Below, one piece after another: positions 12,042-21,219 of a stretch of DNA of 64,000 nt. The stretch's first letter is position 1; every line of letters begins with the position of its first letter. Source of the DNA: Cordilura impudica (taxonomy: Eukaryota > Arthropoda > Insecta > Diptera > Scathophagidae); NCBI GenBank assembly GCA_963682025.1, contig OY821522.1, positions 27,537,208 through 27,601,207 on the forward strand. The letters are read 5' to 3'. The position numbers and the translations under genes were made by a program. The notes below the pieces were generated by a model, which saw nothing but the letters and a program-made list of their open reading frames with translations, had not been told where the DNA came from and made no database searches.

Positions 12042-13563
12042 CTACACCTTTTCCAATTGTATTTCAGAAAGTATCAAATGTATTTCAGAAAACATCAAAT
12101 GTGTCTCAGAAAGTATCAAATATATTTCAGAAAACATCAAGTATTTCAGAAATTATCAAATTTATTTCAGAAAATATCAATTGAATTTCAGAAAATATCT
12201 ATTGAAATTCAGATTTAAAAAGTAGTTTGCCCTACAATACCGACAAGTTATTATTGTTTCTATTAGTGATTTTGAATCGCAGAAAATGTTTTGCAATATT
12301 TGGAATTATTTGTTATGTACTGGAAAATTAACTATCAAGGGCGGCCTTTTAATCGAAAGAAGACGAGGAATTCATTTGTTAATCAGCTACAATATAAACA
12401 CCAGGATAGAATTTGGACCGATTTTAAAGCCATCATTTTGAAAAAAACCCGTTTATATCGCCACCTAAAATGCAAAAGACCCTAACTAACAAAAAGTTAA
12501 AAATTGACTTTTTGTATTGTAATTACGGCCTTCTACTTAAAAACTACTATTTTATTTTCATAAATAAAAATCCATCTTTATTTTTCAGCTTGATTATAAA
12601 ATTTGGGTATTAAGTTTAAAGTAGTTTTTGTTTTATGATTTTTTTGCTTCTCCTGTAAATAAATAAAAATATAAGTTACGGCCTTTTGCATTTTAGGTGA
12701 CGATTGTAGTTTTCAAGAAATATTACAAACCTAGTGTAATACTTAAAAAATATATTTTTATATATCGTTCTGACTATTTTTCTGAGACTCATTTGATATT
12801 TTCTGAAATCCAATTCATAATTTTTGAAGTAAATTTAATAATTTCTGAAATACATTTGATGTTTTCTGAAATACATTTGATATTTTCTGAAACACATTTG
12901 ATAATTTCAGAAATACATTTTAAGTTTTCTGATATACATTTGATGTTTTCTGAAATACATTAGATAATTGCTGAAATACATTTGTTGTTTTCTGAAATAA
13001 TATTAAAGTTTTCTGAAATACATTTGATGGTTTCTGAAATACATTTGATAATTTCTGAAATATATTTATTGTGTTCTGCTATACAGTTGATATTTTCTGA
13101 AATAAATTTGATAATTCCTGAAACTCAATTGATATTTTCTGAAATTCAATTGATATTTTCTGAAATACAAATGATACTTTCTGAAAATCAATTGATGCTT
13201 TCTGAAATACAATTGATTATTAATGAAAATCAATTGATGTTTTCTTAAATTCAATTGCTACTTTCTAAAAGTCAATTGATGTTTTCTGAAATACAATTGA
13301 TACTTTCTGAAACACTATTGATATTTTCTGAAAATCAGTTGATGTTTTCTGAAAAACAATTGATATTTTCTGATTCTCAATTGATGTTTTCTAAAATTAA
13401 ATTGATACTTTCTGAAAATCAATTGATGATTTCTGAAATACAATTGATACTTTTTGAAATGCAATTGATAATATCTGAAAATCAATTAATGTTTTATGAA
13501 ACACAATTGATATTTTCTGAAATTCAATTGATGTTTTCTGAAATAAAATTGGAAAAGGTGTAG
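12042..13563. repeat. foldback-like element built from a 21-bp minisatellite, copy 1
   Basis: The ends are a perfect 16-bp inverted repeat, CTACACCTTTTCCAAT at 12042 and its complement ending at 13563. Just inside are tandem arrays of a 21-bp unit, about 7 units on the left in one orientation and about 37 units (12775-13555) on the right in the other. This resembles Drosophila Foldback elements, whose inverted repeats are made of short tandem units, but the unit length differs and no family match is claimed. Because 21 is a multiple of 3, long open frames cross the arrays on both strands. These encode a 7-residue repeat such as SEIHLMF and are not evidence of a gene. Confidence 0.65.
12459..12705. 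repeat. small inverted-repeat insertion inside the minisatellite element
   Basis: The sequence 'cacctaaaatgcaaaag' near 12461 returns as 'cttttgcattttaggtg' near 12683, giving a palindromic element with about 25-bp arms. The partner element at 63480-63720 lacks this block, so it looks like a MITE-type insertion. Confidence 0.5.
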
Positions 13564-14064
13564 TAATTAAAGAAGCACCTAAGTTTATTTTCAACTTCTT
13601 CAAAGTTTTCCTAGTATTTAGCTTTTTAAGCTCACAGCACATCTAGCGGTTCTGCAAACTAAAAAAGTTCTGTCAATGGAAAATATACACTTGAATATTT
13701 AAAATTAACGAAGAATATTTGTGATGTTGCTAAACAGACAGCGAACTCGGCGGTTCTGCTTACTAAAAAGTTCTGTCAATAACAAATATATAATTGAATA
13801 TTAAAAAAAAAACACACTGTAAGTTTGTGAACATGTTAAACTCACAGCACACCTAGCGATCAATAGCTTGAATATTTAAAATTAACGTTTCTGCTTACTA
13901 AATACACCAATACACTTACATATGCCACGCACCGATTTTCCCTTACGCTGTTTTTGTGATTGTATTGTGAAATTGGATTTTTCACAAACCGGAAACTTAT
14001 TGCAATTTAAAGAGATTTCTACACTTTGTCTTACCTTTGTACTTTTTCACTTTTATCACAGTGT
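13564..14064. repeat. flank shared with the inverted copy at 62690-62880
   Basis: The segments 'cttcttcaaagttttcctag' and 'cccttacgctgtttttgtga' reappear in reverse complement near 62855 and 62710. Between them copy 1 carries extra repeated modules ('ctcacagcacatctagcg', seen twice). No gene is visible. Confidence 0.55.
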
Positions 14065-14615
14065 AATATACATAACGTGATCATACGTCCCGTTTTGAAC
14101 GGGACCGTCCCGTTTTCAGCTACTTTGTCCCGTTGTCCCCGACAACAACTCGGGGACGCAAAAATGTCACGTTTACAGAAATTCGAAAAAAGAGATAGTT
14201 GATTTGTTCAAAAATGTAAGAACAAATCTTCAAATTCGTCAATGATAGTTTTTTTAAAATATGTATGTTAAAATACATCACAAGTCAGCTGAAAAATAAT
14301 TTCTTCTAAAAAATATTTAAAACGATTTAACTGAATTTCTTATGAATTTGGTTGAATCAATTCATGGTACATAAACTTAAATTACTGTTCTTAAAAAGCA
14401 AAAAATAAAAAATTTAACCCCCTCTCAAAATAAGAATACGTTGCGTTTTACTTGTACGTCGCCCGTCGAACTAATAATCAAAATAAAACAATAAAACAAA
14501 CAAAAACATTGCAAAAAATAGAAATTGCAGTTCTATAAATTTGCTTGGTTAACCTGAAATGCAGCAATACAAAAATCATCTTCTCTCCTTTCTTTGTTGC
14601 AGAATATGAATAAAT

Positions 14616-14980
14616 CAATAATATTAATAAGCTAGGCGACTTCTTTTGACCGATGTTTTGTTCTACCGTTTTATCCCGATTTCGACCAAACGTATATTAT
14701 TTGAAATTAATTTCTTTTTAGCCATTTTGAAAATTTACAGATTTTTTAATTTTTTCCTTTATTTTGAGTAAATTGCATTTAAAGTTGCTACTAACACATA
14801 CATAAAATTATACATGTGCTATGTGTTTTATTAAATTTGTTAATGTGTTTGTTAATGAGTTTGTTATCTTAATTCACAATAATATTAAACCATAAAAGTG
14901 TTGGTTTGTGAATTGGCTAAGTTGAAATACAAAGCTGCCTAGAAATTGCACTCGAATGTCGAGCGCTGGAATCTGCTAGT
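14616..14980 (-). mobile_element. 365-bp short interspersed element, copy 1
   Basis: The unit is flanked by a perfect 10-bp duplication, ATGAATAAAT (14606-14615 and 14981-14990). It reappears in the other orientation at 35883-36182 (truncated) and 61222-61593. In its own orientation it starts ACTAGCAGATTCCAG and ends TTAATATTATTG. No coding region, A/B box or inverted repeats were recognised, so its class is unknown. The 10-bp duplication would suit a retroposon. Confidence 0.72.
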
Positions 14981-15447
14981 ATGAATAAATATATTACGAA
15001 ACACAAGAGACAAAAATAGAATAATTGTTTTTTTTTATAATAATGTTTTTGTACTTAATCAAATAGTTTTAATATAGAAGAGGCCAAAGTGCAGTACAGG
15101 ACAAAAACTAACCTACCCAGGGATGGAAAATATATTTTCTGTTATTGTACCTACCAGACAAACAAATTGTACTTTTTCGATCTTCGCGGTACTAAAATTT
15201 TTCACGCTTTTTTTTTACAATTTTATCGTATTGAGTCAGATTTGCTTACTAAAAAGACTTAAAATAATTTAAATTAACGGGGTGAAACAAAATATATATC
15301 GTTAAATTTATGTAATCGTATAATTACTATAATTTTTATAAATGTCACACCGTTTTTCCGTATGTCCGCCTCCCTTGGATTCTTCAGCTGCTGTAGAAAC
15401 TTCTAATGTATAAATTGCCCAAAAATTGAAGCAGCAAGTGAAATTAA

Positions 15448-16077
15448 CAAATTAAAAGAGAATTTGTTTCAGAAAGAGACACTCACTTTCTTCCATATTC
15501 AGTCCGTGGCTTACTTGAAAAATTAAAAGAAGATGGTTACACCGATATTGACGAGAATTTCGTGAAAATTAACGCTAAAGAATTTTATAAAACTAGTCGA
15601 GAGTATTTAGAGCAATGGACTGTTTATAACAAAGTTTTAGAAAAACTTAATTGGGCAAATTTAACAGAAGCACCACAGTGGGAAGATGTTCAAAAAGTTG
15701 TAGATATATTGATCGAAAAAGAACATATCGATTGCAATAAAGATGCGGAAGTACTCGTATCTAAATACGTAACATCACAGAAAATTGATGAATGGAATCA
15801 ACAAAATATTTCTACGGAAAATCGTGCAAATTTTCAGATTATAGTTGAATATATTTTATATTTGCCTGGTACAAATGCGCCGGTTGAACGTGTGTTTTCT
15901 TTGACGAACAAATTGAAGACCGAAGATAAAACTCAATTATGGGTATCAGTGCTTAAGGCTATGTTAATTATTAAAGTAAATATTAAAAAATCCTGCCAAG
16001 AGTTCCACACATATATGAAATCGTCACCTAAAATTTTAAAACAAATTTGTGCTTCTGAAAAATATAACAATGTATAA
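15448..16077 (+). pseudogene. hAT transposase, C-terminal fragment
   Basis: An open frame of 209 codons, without its natural N-terminus, ends at a TAA at 16075. Residues about 140-175 carry the hAT C-terminal dimerisation signature, including LPGTNAPVERVFSLTNKL and a downstream LKAMLIIKVNI. A full hAT transposase is usually 500-700 residues, so the BED finger and the catalytic core are missing. The earlier apparent start at 15562 is GTG and not a real start, since the frame is open further upstream. It lies inside the element bounded at 14074 and 16232. Confidence 0.8.
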
Positions 16078-16241
16078 ACAATTTTTTTGTAGTGTAACGT
16101 AAAACAAATAATGCCACTCACTATGGACAAATAAAATATTATTAAATTATCTGTGCATTTTATTTCATATAACCGAACCCATCAGAATTATTCGATGTCC
16201 CGTTTTCAGGTAAAAAAAATATGGTCACTTTAAATATACAT

Positions 16242-16859
16242 GATCCTTAAAATAAGTTGTTGATATACTAGGTTACATATTTACAACACCAATAACAAAT
16301 ATCACAGTAACGAAAAGAAGGACAAAACAAAAACAAATCAATGAACAGCTGTTATCTATTGCGTCTGCAGCATATTTTGATTTGCAACTAGGGATTTTTA
16401 AAAGAAAGTTAAATATTTTGCGTGATTGCAAGTATACACAAAATGGGGTTTTTTCCAGTCCACAAGCTGAAGCCCCACAGTAATTTATTATAGAATTAAT
16501 TTTACCAAATAATGCTTTGAAACTCTATATTTATTTCAAAAATACCCATTTTTGCGATAATATTCAAAAAGATATTAAAAATATTTCTTGAACTTTTTCT
16601 AAAAAAAAAAATATCAAAAAGATAGATACTTGAAGATGAATATGCCCTTTAAAAAAGTTTCGCAGTTTTTTACTTTTTACCATTTAGCACTTAATTATCG
16701 AAAATTATTGAAATTTGAGAGAGTATAACAAAAAAAGTAAACAACGTAGAAAAGTTCGTTTGACAGCAATTGATGCCGATTTATGTGCTTTAACCCGGTG
16801 CCAAAACTTATTACAATATATTAATTTCAAGTTTTGAATTAATCCTCACTTTTGACACA
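16242..16859. other. AT-rich region, nothing recognised
   Basis: I find no motif or repeat family here other than short homopolymer runs. Confidence 0.5.
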
Positions 16860-17420
16860 TTTCAACATTTCAATGTGCGACGTATGCAATATATAGAAAA
16901 TATTTTATTTATAAAAATAATTTTTTGTCAAGTCTTCGAAATTTTCTCAACATTTTTGGTTTCATTTAATTAAACTTATTTAATGAGAATGTAAACAAAA
17001 TAAATATCGACACAATTTAATTGGCATTCATTTTAAAATTGTGAAATTCGGCCAATTTTTCAACGTCAATTTCTTTACCGTAGCATTAAACTTTCAAGGT
17101 TAAATGGCTTTACTATTTTTAATACATGGTTACACACCAGACACTCCGCTTCATTTAGCGCGTTTAAGCAAAAGAAGAACCTACTTTCCCATTCTTTTTC
17201 CAACATAAAATATAAGCTTCAATAAAACAAAAAAAACTGTGCGTTGCTGTAAATATTCTCTGTGTACCTATTAAATAAACAATGTAAGAATTTCAAAGGC
17301 AATGCGACGTAGACATTCTTTGTTCAAAACATTTCGTAAGACCACCGTCCAACCAGTCATGACAACTTGACAGCTGTCAAAAAAGTAATCTCGAACCGTA
17401 TGGCTTTGTTTACTTTTGTT
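16860..17420 (+). repeat. dispersed repeat R, copy 3 (uninterrupted at the Helitron site)
   Basis: The run from 'gcgacgtatgcaatatatag' through 'aaatattctctgtgtacct' to 'gaatttcaaaggcaatgc' matches both sides of HEL-1 (3745-3890 and 6748-6790). It therefore represents the pre-insertion state of that site. It has extra sequence between 16985 and 17245 that copy 1 lacks. Confidence 0.65.
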
Positions 17421-17540
17421 TTCTTATATTTGATACAAGGACTTTGAGAAAGAGATTAAAAAATAAAATGTACAAAATATAATGTGTGCAAGTGAACAGC
17501 TACACATGTTCGCAACCAGAATAAAAAACAATAATAATGG

Positions 17541-18306
17541 AAACAAGTAAGATAATTATATTCGGTCTAGACCGACTATACGATACCGTATACCATGGTT
17601 TAGAGACCCTATCTCTTCGGTCCAACTAATTGGATATAGAAAATAAGCATAAACCAAATGTGAGTGGCATTGTTATTAATTTTTTTGGCTGCAGATAGAG
17701 TTCATATCGGCTGCTATATCTATATGGGGACTAGGTCGAAAATGGACCGATGCTGACCATATTTGGTAAAGTCTCTTATATTTTGAGAAAGTATATACAA
17801 ACCAAATTTGGAAAAAATCTGTGAAATATTTTTGTTTTTTGATAGATATAAGTGAAGGTCAGGAAGCAGCTCTATATGGGGCGTATGACTAATAATTGTC
17901 CTGTAGGGATTATTTTTGGACTAGTGACTAATATGGACATAATAAACATATACAAACCCAATTTGACTGAGATCTATATGATAATTTGGATCTTATGGCA
18001 ATCTATGTCGGTTTCATAGGGGCCATTTGTATGGAGACTTGGTCCGAATATGGACCGAATTTCATCAATTTCAATAGCGTCCATTCTATGGCCGATAAAA
18101 GCTTATATGCCAAATTTCATTAGAATATATTCATATTTGCGAACTGTAGTTTGATTACAAGGTTTACATGGACACACAGACGGACGGACGGACGGACGGA
18201 CATCGATTGGTATAATAAGAGATGGGTCTAGGTCAAATATTTTTGGTACTAACAAACAGCAGCACAAAGTCATTATACCCAAACCACATAGTGGTATAGG
18301 GTATAA
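17541..18306 (+). repeat. INE-1/DINE-1-like element, copy 2
   Basis: It has the same left end (aaacaagtaag, then a 'cggtctagaccg' hairpin) and right end (cacatagtggtatagggtata) as the copy at 8888. The CCGTCC/GGACGGAC microsatellite is expanded near 18180. The stem-loop found before the right end in the other copies is deleted here. Confidence 0.6.
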
Positions 18307-18474
18307 TAATAGTGAGTATTTGCTATTATGATAAACATTTAAAAAATAATAATATCGTATTTTCTATTTTGATACAAAAATATAAAAGTGAATATTAAAA
18401 CCCATAGCTTGTGATATGTTTTACGTAAGACACTTTCATTCAAGACTACTCAAGCCAAGGCCGAAGGAAGAAAG

Positions 18475-18949
18475 CAACAAGTAAGAACATTATAGTTGGT
18501 CTAGACCGACTATACGATATTCTATACCATACTGATTAATGGGTACAATAAATGCATACACACCCAATTTGACTGAGATCTATATGATAATTTGGATCTT
18601 ATGGAAATTTAAGTCGATTTCATAGGGATCATTTGTATGGGGACTAGGTCTCAGCATGGACCGAATTTCAACAATTTCAATAACGTTCATCCTATGGCTG
18701 ATAAAAGCTTATATATTACATACCAAATTTCGTCAAAATATATTTGTATTTGCGACCTGTAGTTTGATTGCAATGTTAACATGGACACACAGACAGACGG
18801 ACGGACGGACGGACATCGCTTATCGACTCAGAAAGTGATTCTGAGTCGATCGGTATAGTAAAAGGTGGGTCTAGGTCAAATATTTTTGGTAGTTACAAAC
18901 AGCAGCACAAAGTCATTATACCCAATCCACATAGTGGTATAGGGTATAA
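18475..18949 (+). repeat. INE-1/DINE-1-like element, copy 3, internally deleted
   Basis: Both ends are present, but about 300 bp of the left-centre are missing compared with 8888-9687. The subterminal hairpin, gactcaga...tctgagtc, is perfect. The element is inserted in a sequence that resembles 62388-62455. Confidence 0.6.
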
Positions 18950-19109
18950 AAATTACTATAGCTGACCTAGCGGTATTTTATTATTTAGTTTGTAAAGAAA
19001 ATAAATTGGATTGAAATCAGCATTAAAATTGGAACTGTAAGCTCTTTGGAATATTCTATACCGAATATTTTATATTAGTTTTTGAAGCTGTCAGCCCACT
19101 TGAAAAACA

Positions 19110-19250
19110 AAAAGTTTCCCTTGACTAAGCAAAATAAGCGGCAAAAAAGGAAGAAAGAAAACAACGACGATGAACAATATGAGGATGAGATAATGTAGCC
19201 CACACATTGGATGGAGAAGACTCGAAATTATTGCAGTTGAAAAGAGGCAC
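19110..19250 (+). pseudogene. possible host-gene exon fragment, left flank
   Basis: In two frames with one shift the sequence reads as a Lys/Arg/Asp/Glu-rich stretch ending in AHTLDGEDSKLLQLKRG. The composition and codon use look coding. It weakly recalls the N-terminal part of nucleolar Noc3-type proteins, but this is only an impression. It is cut at 19251 by the Osvaldo-like LTR. Confidence 0.25.
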
Positions 19251-19539
19251 TGTGAGGATCAAGGTCTGGCCTCATTTTGACCCACACTAATATGATGATA
19301 TTCATTACCCCGCACATATTTAATTTCCTATTCTTGAATATTACCATTATTGTTTAGCATATAACCATCCCCCCTGGTTTTTCAATGTGTATAATTAATA
19401 AATAATACAATTACATACAACCGTGTTTAATAGTTGGTTTTTTCTCGGCCTTTTTTCTAGCTTTACCTTTTTTTTAACGAAGTTTCCGGCTATGAAGGGA
19501 ATCTACCTTCTTTTTCATAGACTTTCTTTCATATCGTCA

Positions 19540-19750
19540 GCACATAAGCATCCATAAGCATCCATCAAACATCCATCATAAGCATCCATCAACCGCATCC
19601 ATCAAAGCATCCATCAAGCATCCATCACGCTTCATCATTAGCATCCATCACCCTCCATCAACAACATCCATCACGCTTCATCATAAGCATACATCGAGCT
19701 TCATTATAAACCTCCATCACGCTTCATCATAAGCATCCATCAACATTTAT
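19540..19750 (+). repeat. CATCCAT-type leader repeats
   Basis: A run of short imperfect units such as 'agcatccatca' and 'cgcttcatcat' fills the LTR leader. Identical arrays lie at 20500-20705 and 27023-27225. Despite being full of CAT the leader strand contains no ATG after the one at 20451 in the full-length copy, up to the splice site. This would suit a scanned leader. Confidence 0.7.
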
Positions 19751-19894
19751 CCATCAAAGGTGCAACATTTGTCCATAAAATTTCAACATTTCATACCATC
19801 CATCGAAATATTCAAATAAAGGATACATTGTATTATACACCCAACGTATATATCTCCAGTTTTTGTTTTTATACATATTTGGAATCTGGCGGAT

Positions 19895-20416
19895 ATGGCA
19901 CCAAGGAACCCAAATATCCACCAGTGTTTGGTGTGTAGACGCTATCACGCTCTACGCTTTTGTAAAAGATTTTTAGCCATGAGCGTCGAAGGGCGTAGGC
20001 GAGTTGTACGCCAGCATGGTTACTGTGATAACTGCTTGGCTCGGTCGCATCGAAGCACAGATTGCTCGTCGGCTGACGTCTGCCAAAGGTGCGGGTGGGC
20101 GCACCATACACTGCTTCATTCAGGTCACCGCCAAAATGTGTCCCAAATGTCTGATCGACAATTGCAGCATAGACGGGTTTCGACACAACGCCAACGCACG
20201 CCATCCCAACAGCAATCTCCACAATCACGCCGTGGACGACCTCAACAACGGGGACCTTCTCGCCAACGAAGATCTTCTCGGCGACAAAGGTCCTCTCGAC
20301 CAGACAACCGCCAATCACCAGCCATTTCTCGGGCGAACCCCGACGCACCCCTTAGCCCTCGACGCATACTACGTGGAGCTCTCCGGGCTTTAACGCAGCT
20401 GGCCAAAAGCCTTTAA
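19895..20416 (+). CDS. BEL-1 spliced accessory protein, zinc-knuckle and Arg-rich (cDNA copy)
   Basis: The frame encodes 173 residues and starts MAPRNPNIHQ. The ATG exists only because exon 1 (…GATAT) is joined to exon 2 (GGCACC…). Residues about 10-70 hold three zinc-binding motifs: C-x2-C-x3-H-x4-C, C-x2-C-x4-H-x4-C and C-x2-C-x3-HH-x3-H. This is the same order as in the nucleocapsid part of the BEL polyprotein (residues about 295-362). Residues about 85-150 are a basic Arg/Gln/Ser-rich tail, and the end reads ILRGALRALTQLAKSL. RNA binding is a reasonable inference; the role is unknown. The stop codon lies 3 nt before the second splice donor. Confidence 0.85.
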   Translation: MAPRNPNIHQCLVCRRYHALRFCKRFLAMSVEGRRRVVRQHGYCDNCLARSHRSTDCSSADVCQRCGWAHHTLLHSGHRQNVSQMSDRQLQHRRVSTQRQRTPSQQQSPQSRRGRPQQRGPSRQRRSSRRQRSSRPDNRQSPAISRANPDAPLSPRRILRGALRALTQLAKSL

Positions 20417-20980
20417 ACCCTTTACCTTTTTTTTAACGAAGTTTCCGGCTATGAAGGGAATCTACCTTCTTTTTCATAGACTTTCTTTCATATCGTCAGC
20501 ACATAAGCATCCATAAGCATCCATCAAACATCCATCATAAGCATCCATCAACCGCATCCATCAAAGCATCCATCAAGCATCCATCACGCTTCATCATTAG
20601 CATCCATCACCCTCCATCAACAACATCCATCACGCTTCATCATAAGCATACATCGAGCTTCATTATAAACCTCCATCACGCTTCATCATAAGCATCCATC
20701 AACATTTATCCATCAAAGGTGCAACATTTGTCCATAAAATTTCAACATTTCATACCATCCATCGAAATATTCAAATAAAGGATACATTGTATTATACACC
20801 CAACGTATATATCTCCAGTTTTTGTTTTTATACATATTTGGAATCTGGCGGATATGTAAGTCTTTTGTTTTTTTTTTTAAATTAAGTTTCCCACAATTCC
20901 CGCAAATCTCATTTAATAAACCCTATACCTCCAATAGGCTTATATATATATAGATCCCTATATAGACCAAGAATTTCCCC

Positions 20981-21219
20981 TAACAATTAGCATGGTCCTT
21001 CGAACCGGATATGAACCAGTGACCTATGGATCCAACTAATAAGTAACCGGTATGTTAAGATACACGGGGAAATTATTAACAATTAATATTTTTTTGAATT
21101 TATTTCAGCTGGGTGTTTAATAAATTTGGGAATTTAAAAAATTTTCGGATTTATGATTAAACTATAAATTTTCCATTTTCTGTTTCAAAAAAATGCTCGA
21201 AGGACCATGCTAATTGTTA
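20981..21219 (+). promoter_or_regulatory. U5/PBS to gag-start inverted repeat
   Basis: A perfect 23-nt inverted repeat joins 20981-21003 (last 12 nt of the LTR plus first 11 nt of the primer site) to 21197-21219, which contains the gag-pol ATG at 21207. In the unspliced RNA these would pair across a loop of about 193 nt. The arrangement recalls the U5-AUG pairing described in HIV-1 RNA. It could control primer annealing, translation or packaging. Confidence 0.75.
20993..21033 (+). promoter_or_regulatory. BEL-1 primer-binding site, tRNA-Tyr type
   Basis: The sequence right after the LTR, TGGTCCTTCGAACCGGAT, is complementary to the 3' end of eukaryotic tRNA-Tyr as I know it. The match continues with a few mismatches for about 40 nt, through the T arm into the variable region. 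Normal primer sites use about 18 nt. Confidence 0.75.

Larger units (their letters stand above)
14074..16232 (+). mobile_element. hAT-type DNA transposon, decayed
   Basis: Similar ends, AACGTGATCATA on the left and the complement of AAAGTGACCATA on the right, are flanked by the same 'aatatacat' (14065-14073 and 16233-16241). hAT elements make 8-bp target duplications, and 'atatacat' fits. Near the left end are several 'gtcccgttttcag' subterminal repeats, and one is found near the right end at 16198. The only coding relic is the C-terminal transposase fragment at 15448-16077. A 365-bp element is inserted at 14616. Confidence 0.72.
19351..20992 (+). repeat. BEL-1 5' LTR, chimeric with spliced cDNA
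   Basis: The order is U3 (19351-19460), exon 1 (19461-19896), exon 2 (19897-20419), then the LTR body again from 20420 to 20992. The two junctions, 19896|19897 and 20419|20420, coincide exactly with a GT-AG intron removed between 20856 and 26445 and another between 26792 and 26936. The extra 959 bp equals 436 bp of exon 1 plus 523 bp of exon 2. Confidence 0.92.

Noticed and set aside
12697..13563. Several 60-100-codon frames with heptapeptide repeats
   Set aside because: They follow from the 21-bp period of the minisatellite and occur on both strands.
19540..19750. CRISPR-like array
   Set aside because: The units are short, imperfect and without unique spacers, and the sequence is eukaryotic LTR leader.
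19869..20348. 159-codon minus-strand open frame opposite the accessory gene
   Set aside because: It is the antisense shadow of the GC-richer accessory exon and has no recognisable domain.
20004..20393. 129-codon plus-strand frame overlapping the accessory gene
   Set aside because: It overlaps the zinc-motif frame in another phase, and the spliced AUG favours the 173-codon frame.
20993..21033. tRNA-Tyr pseudogene
   Set aside because: The match starts exactly at the LTR end with the complement of CCA, as a primer site does, and the 5' half of the tRNA is absent.
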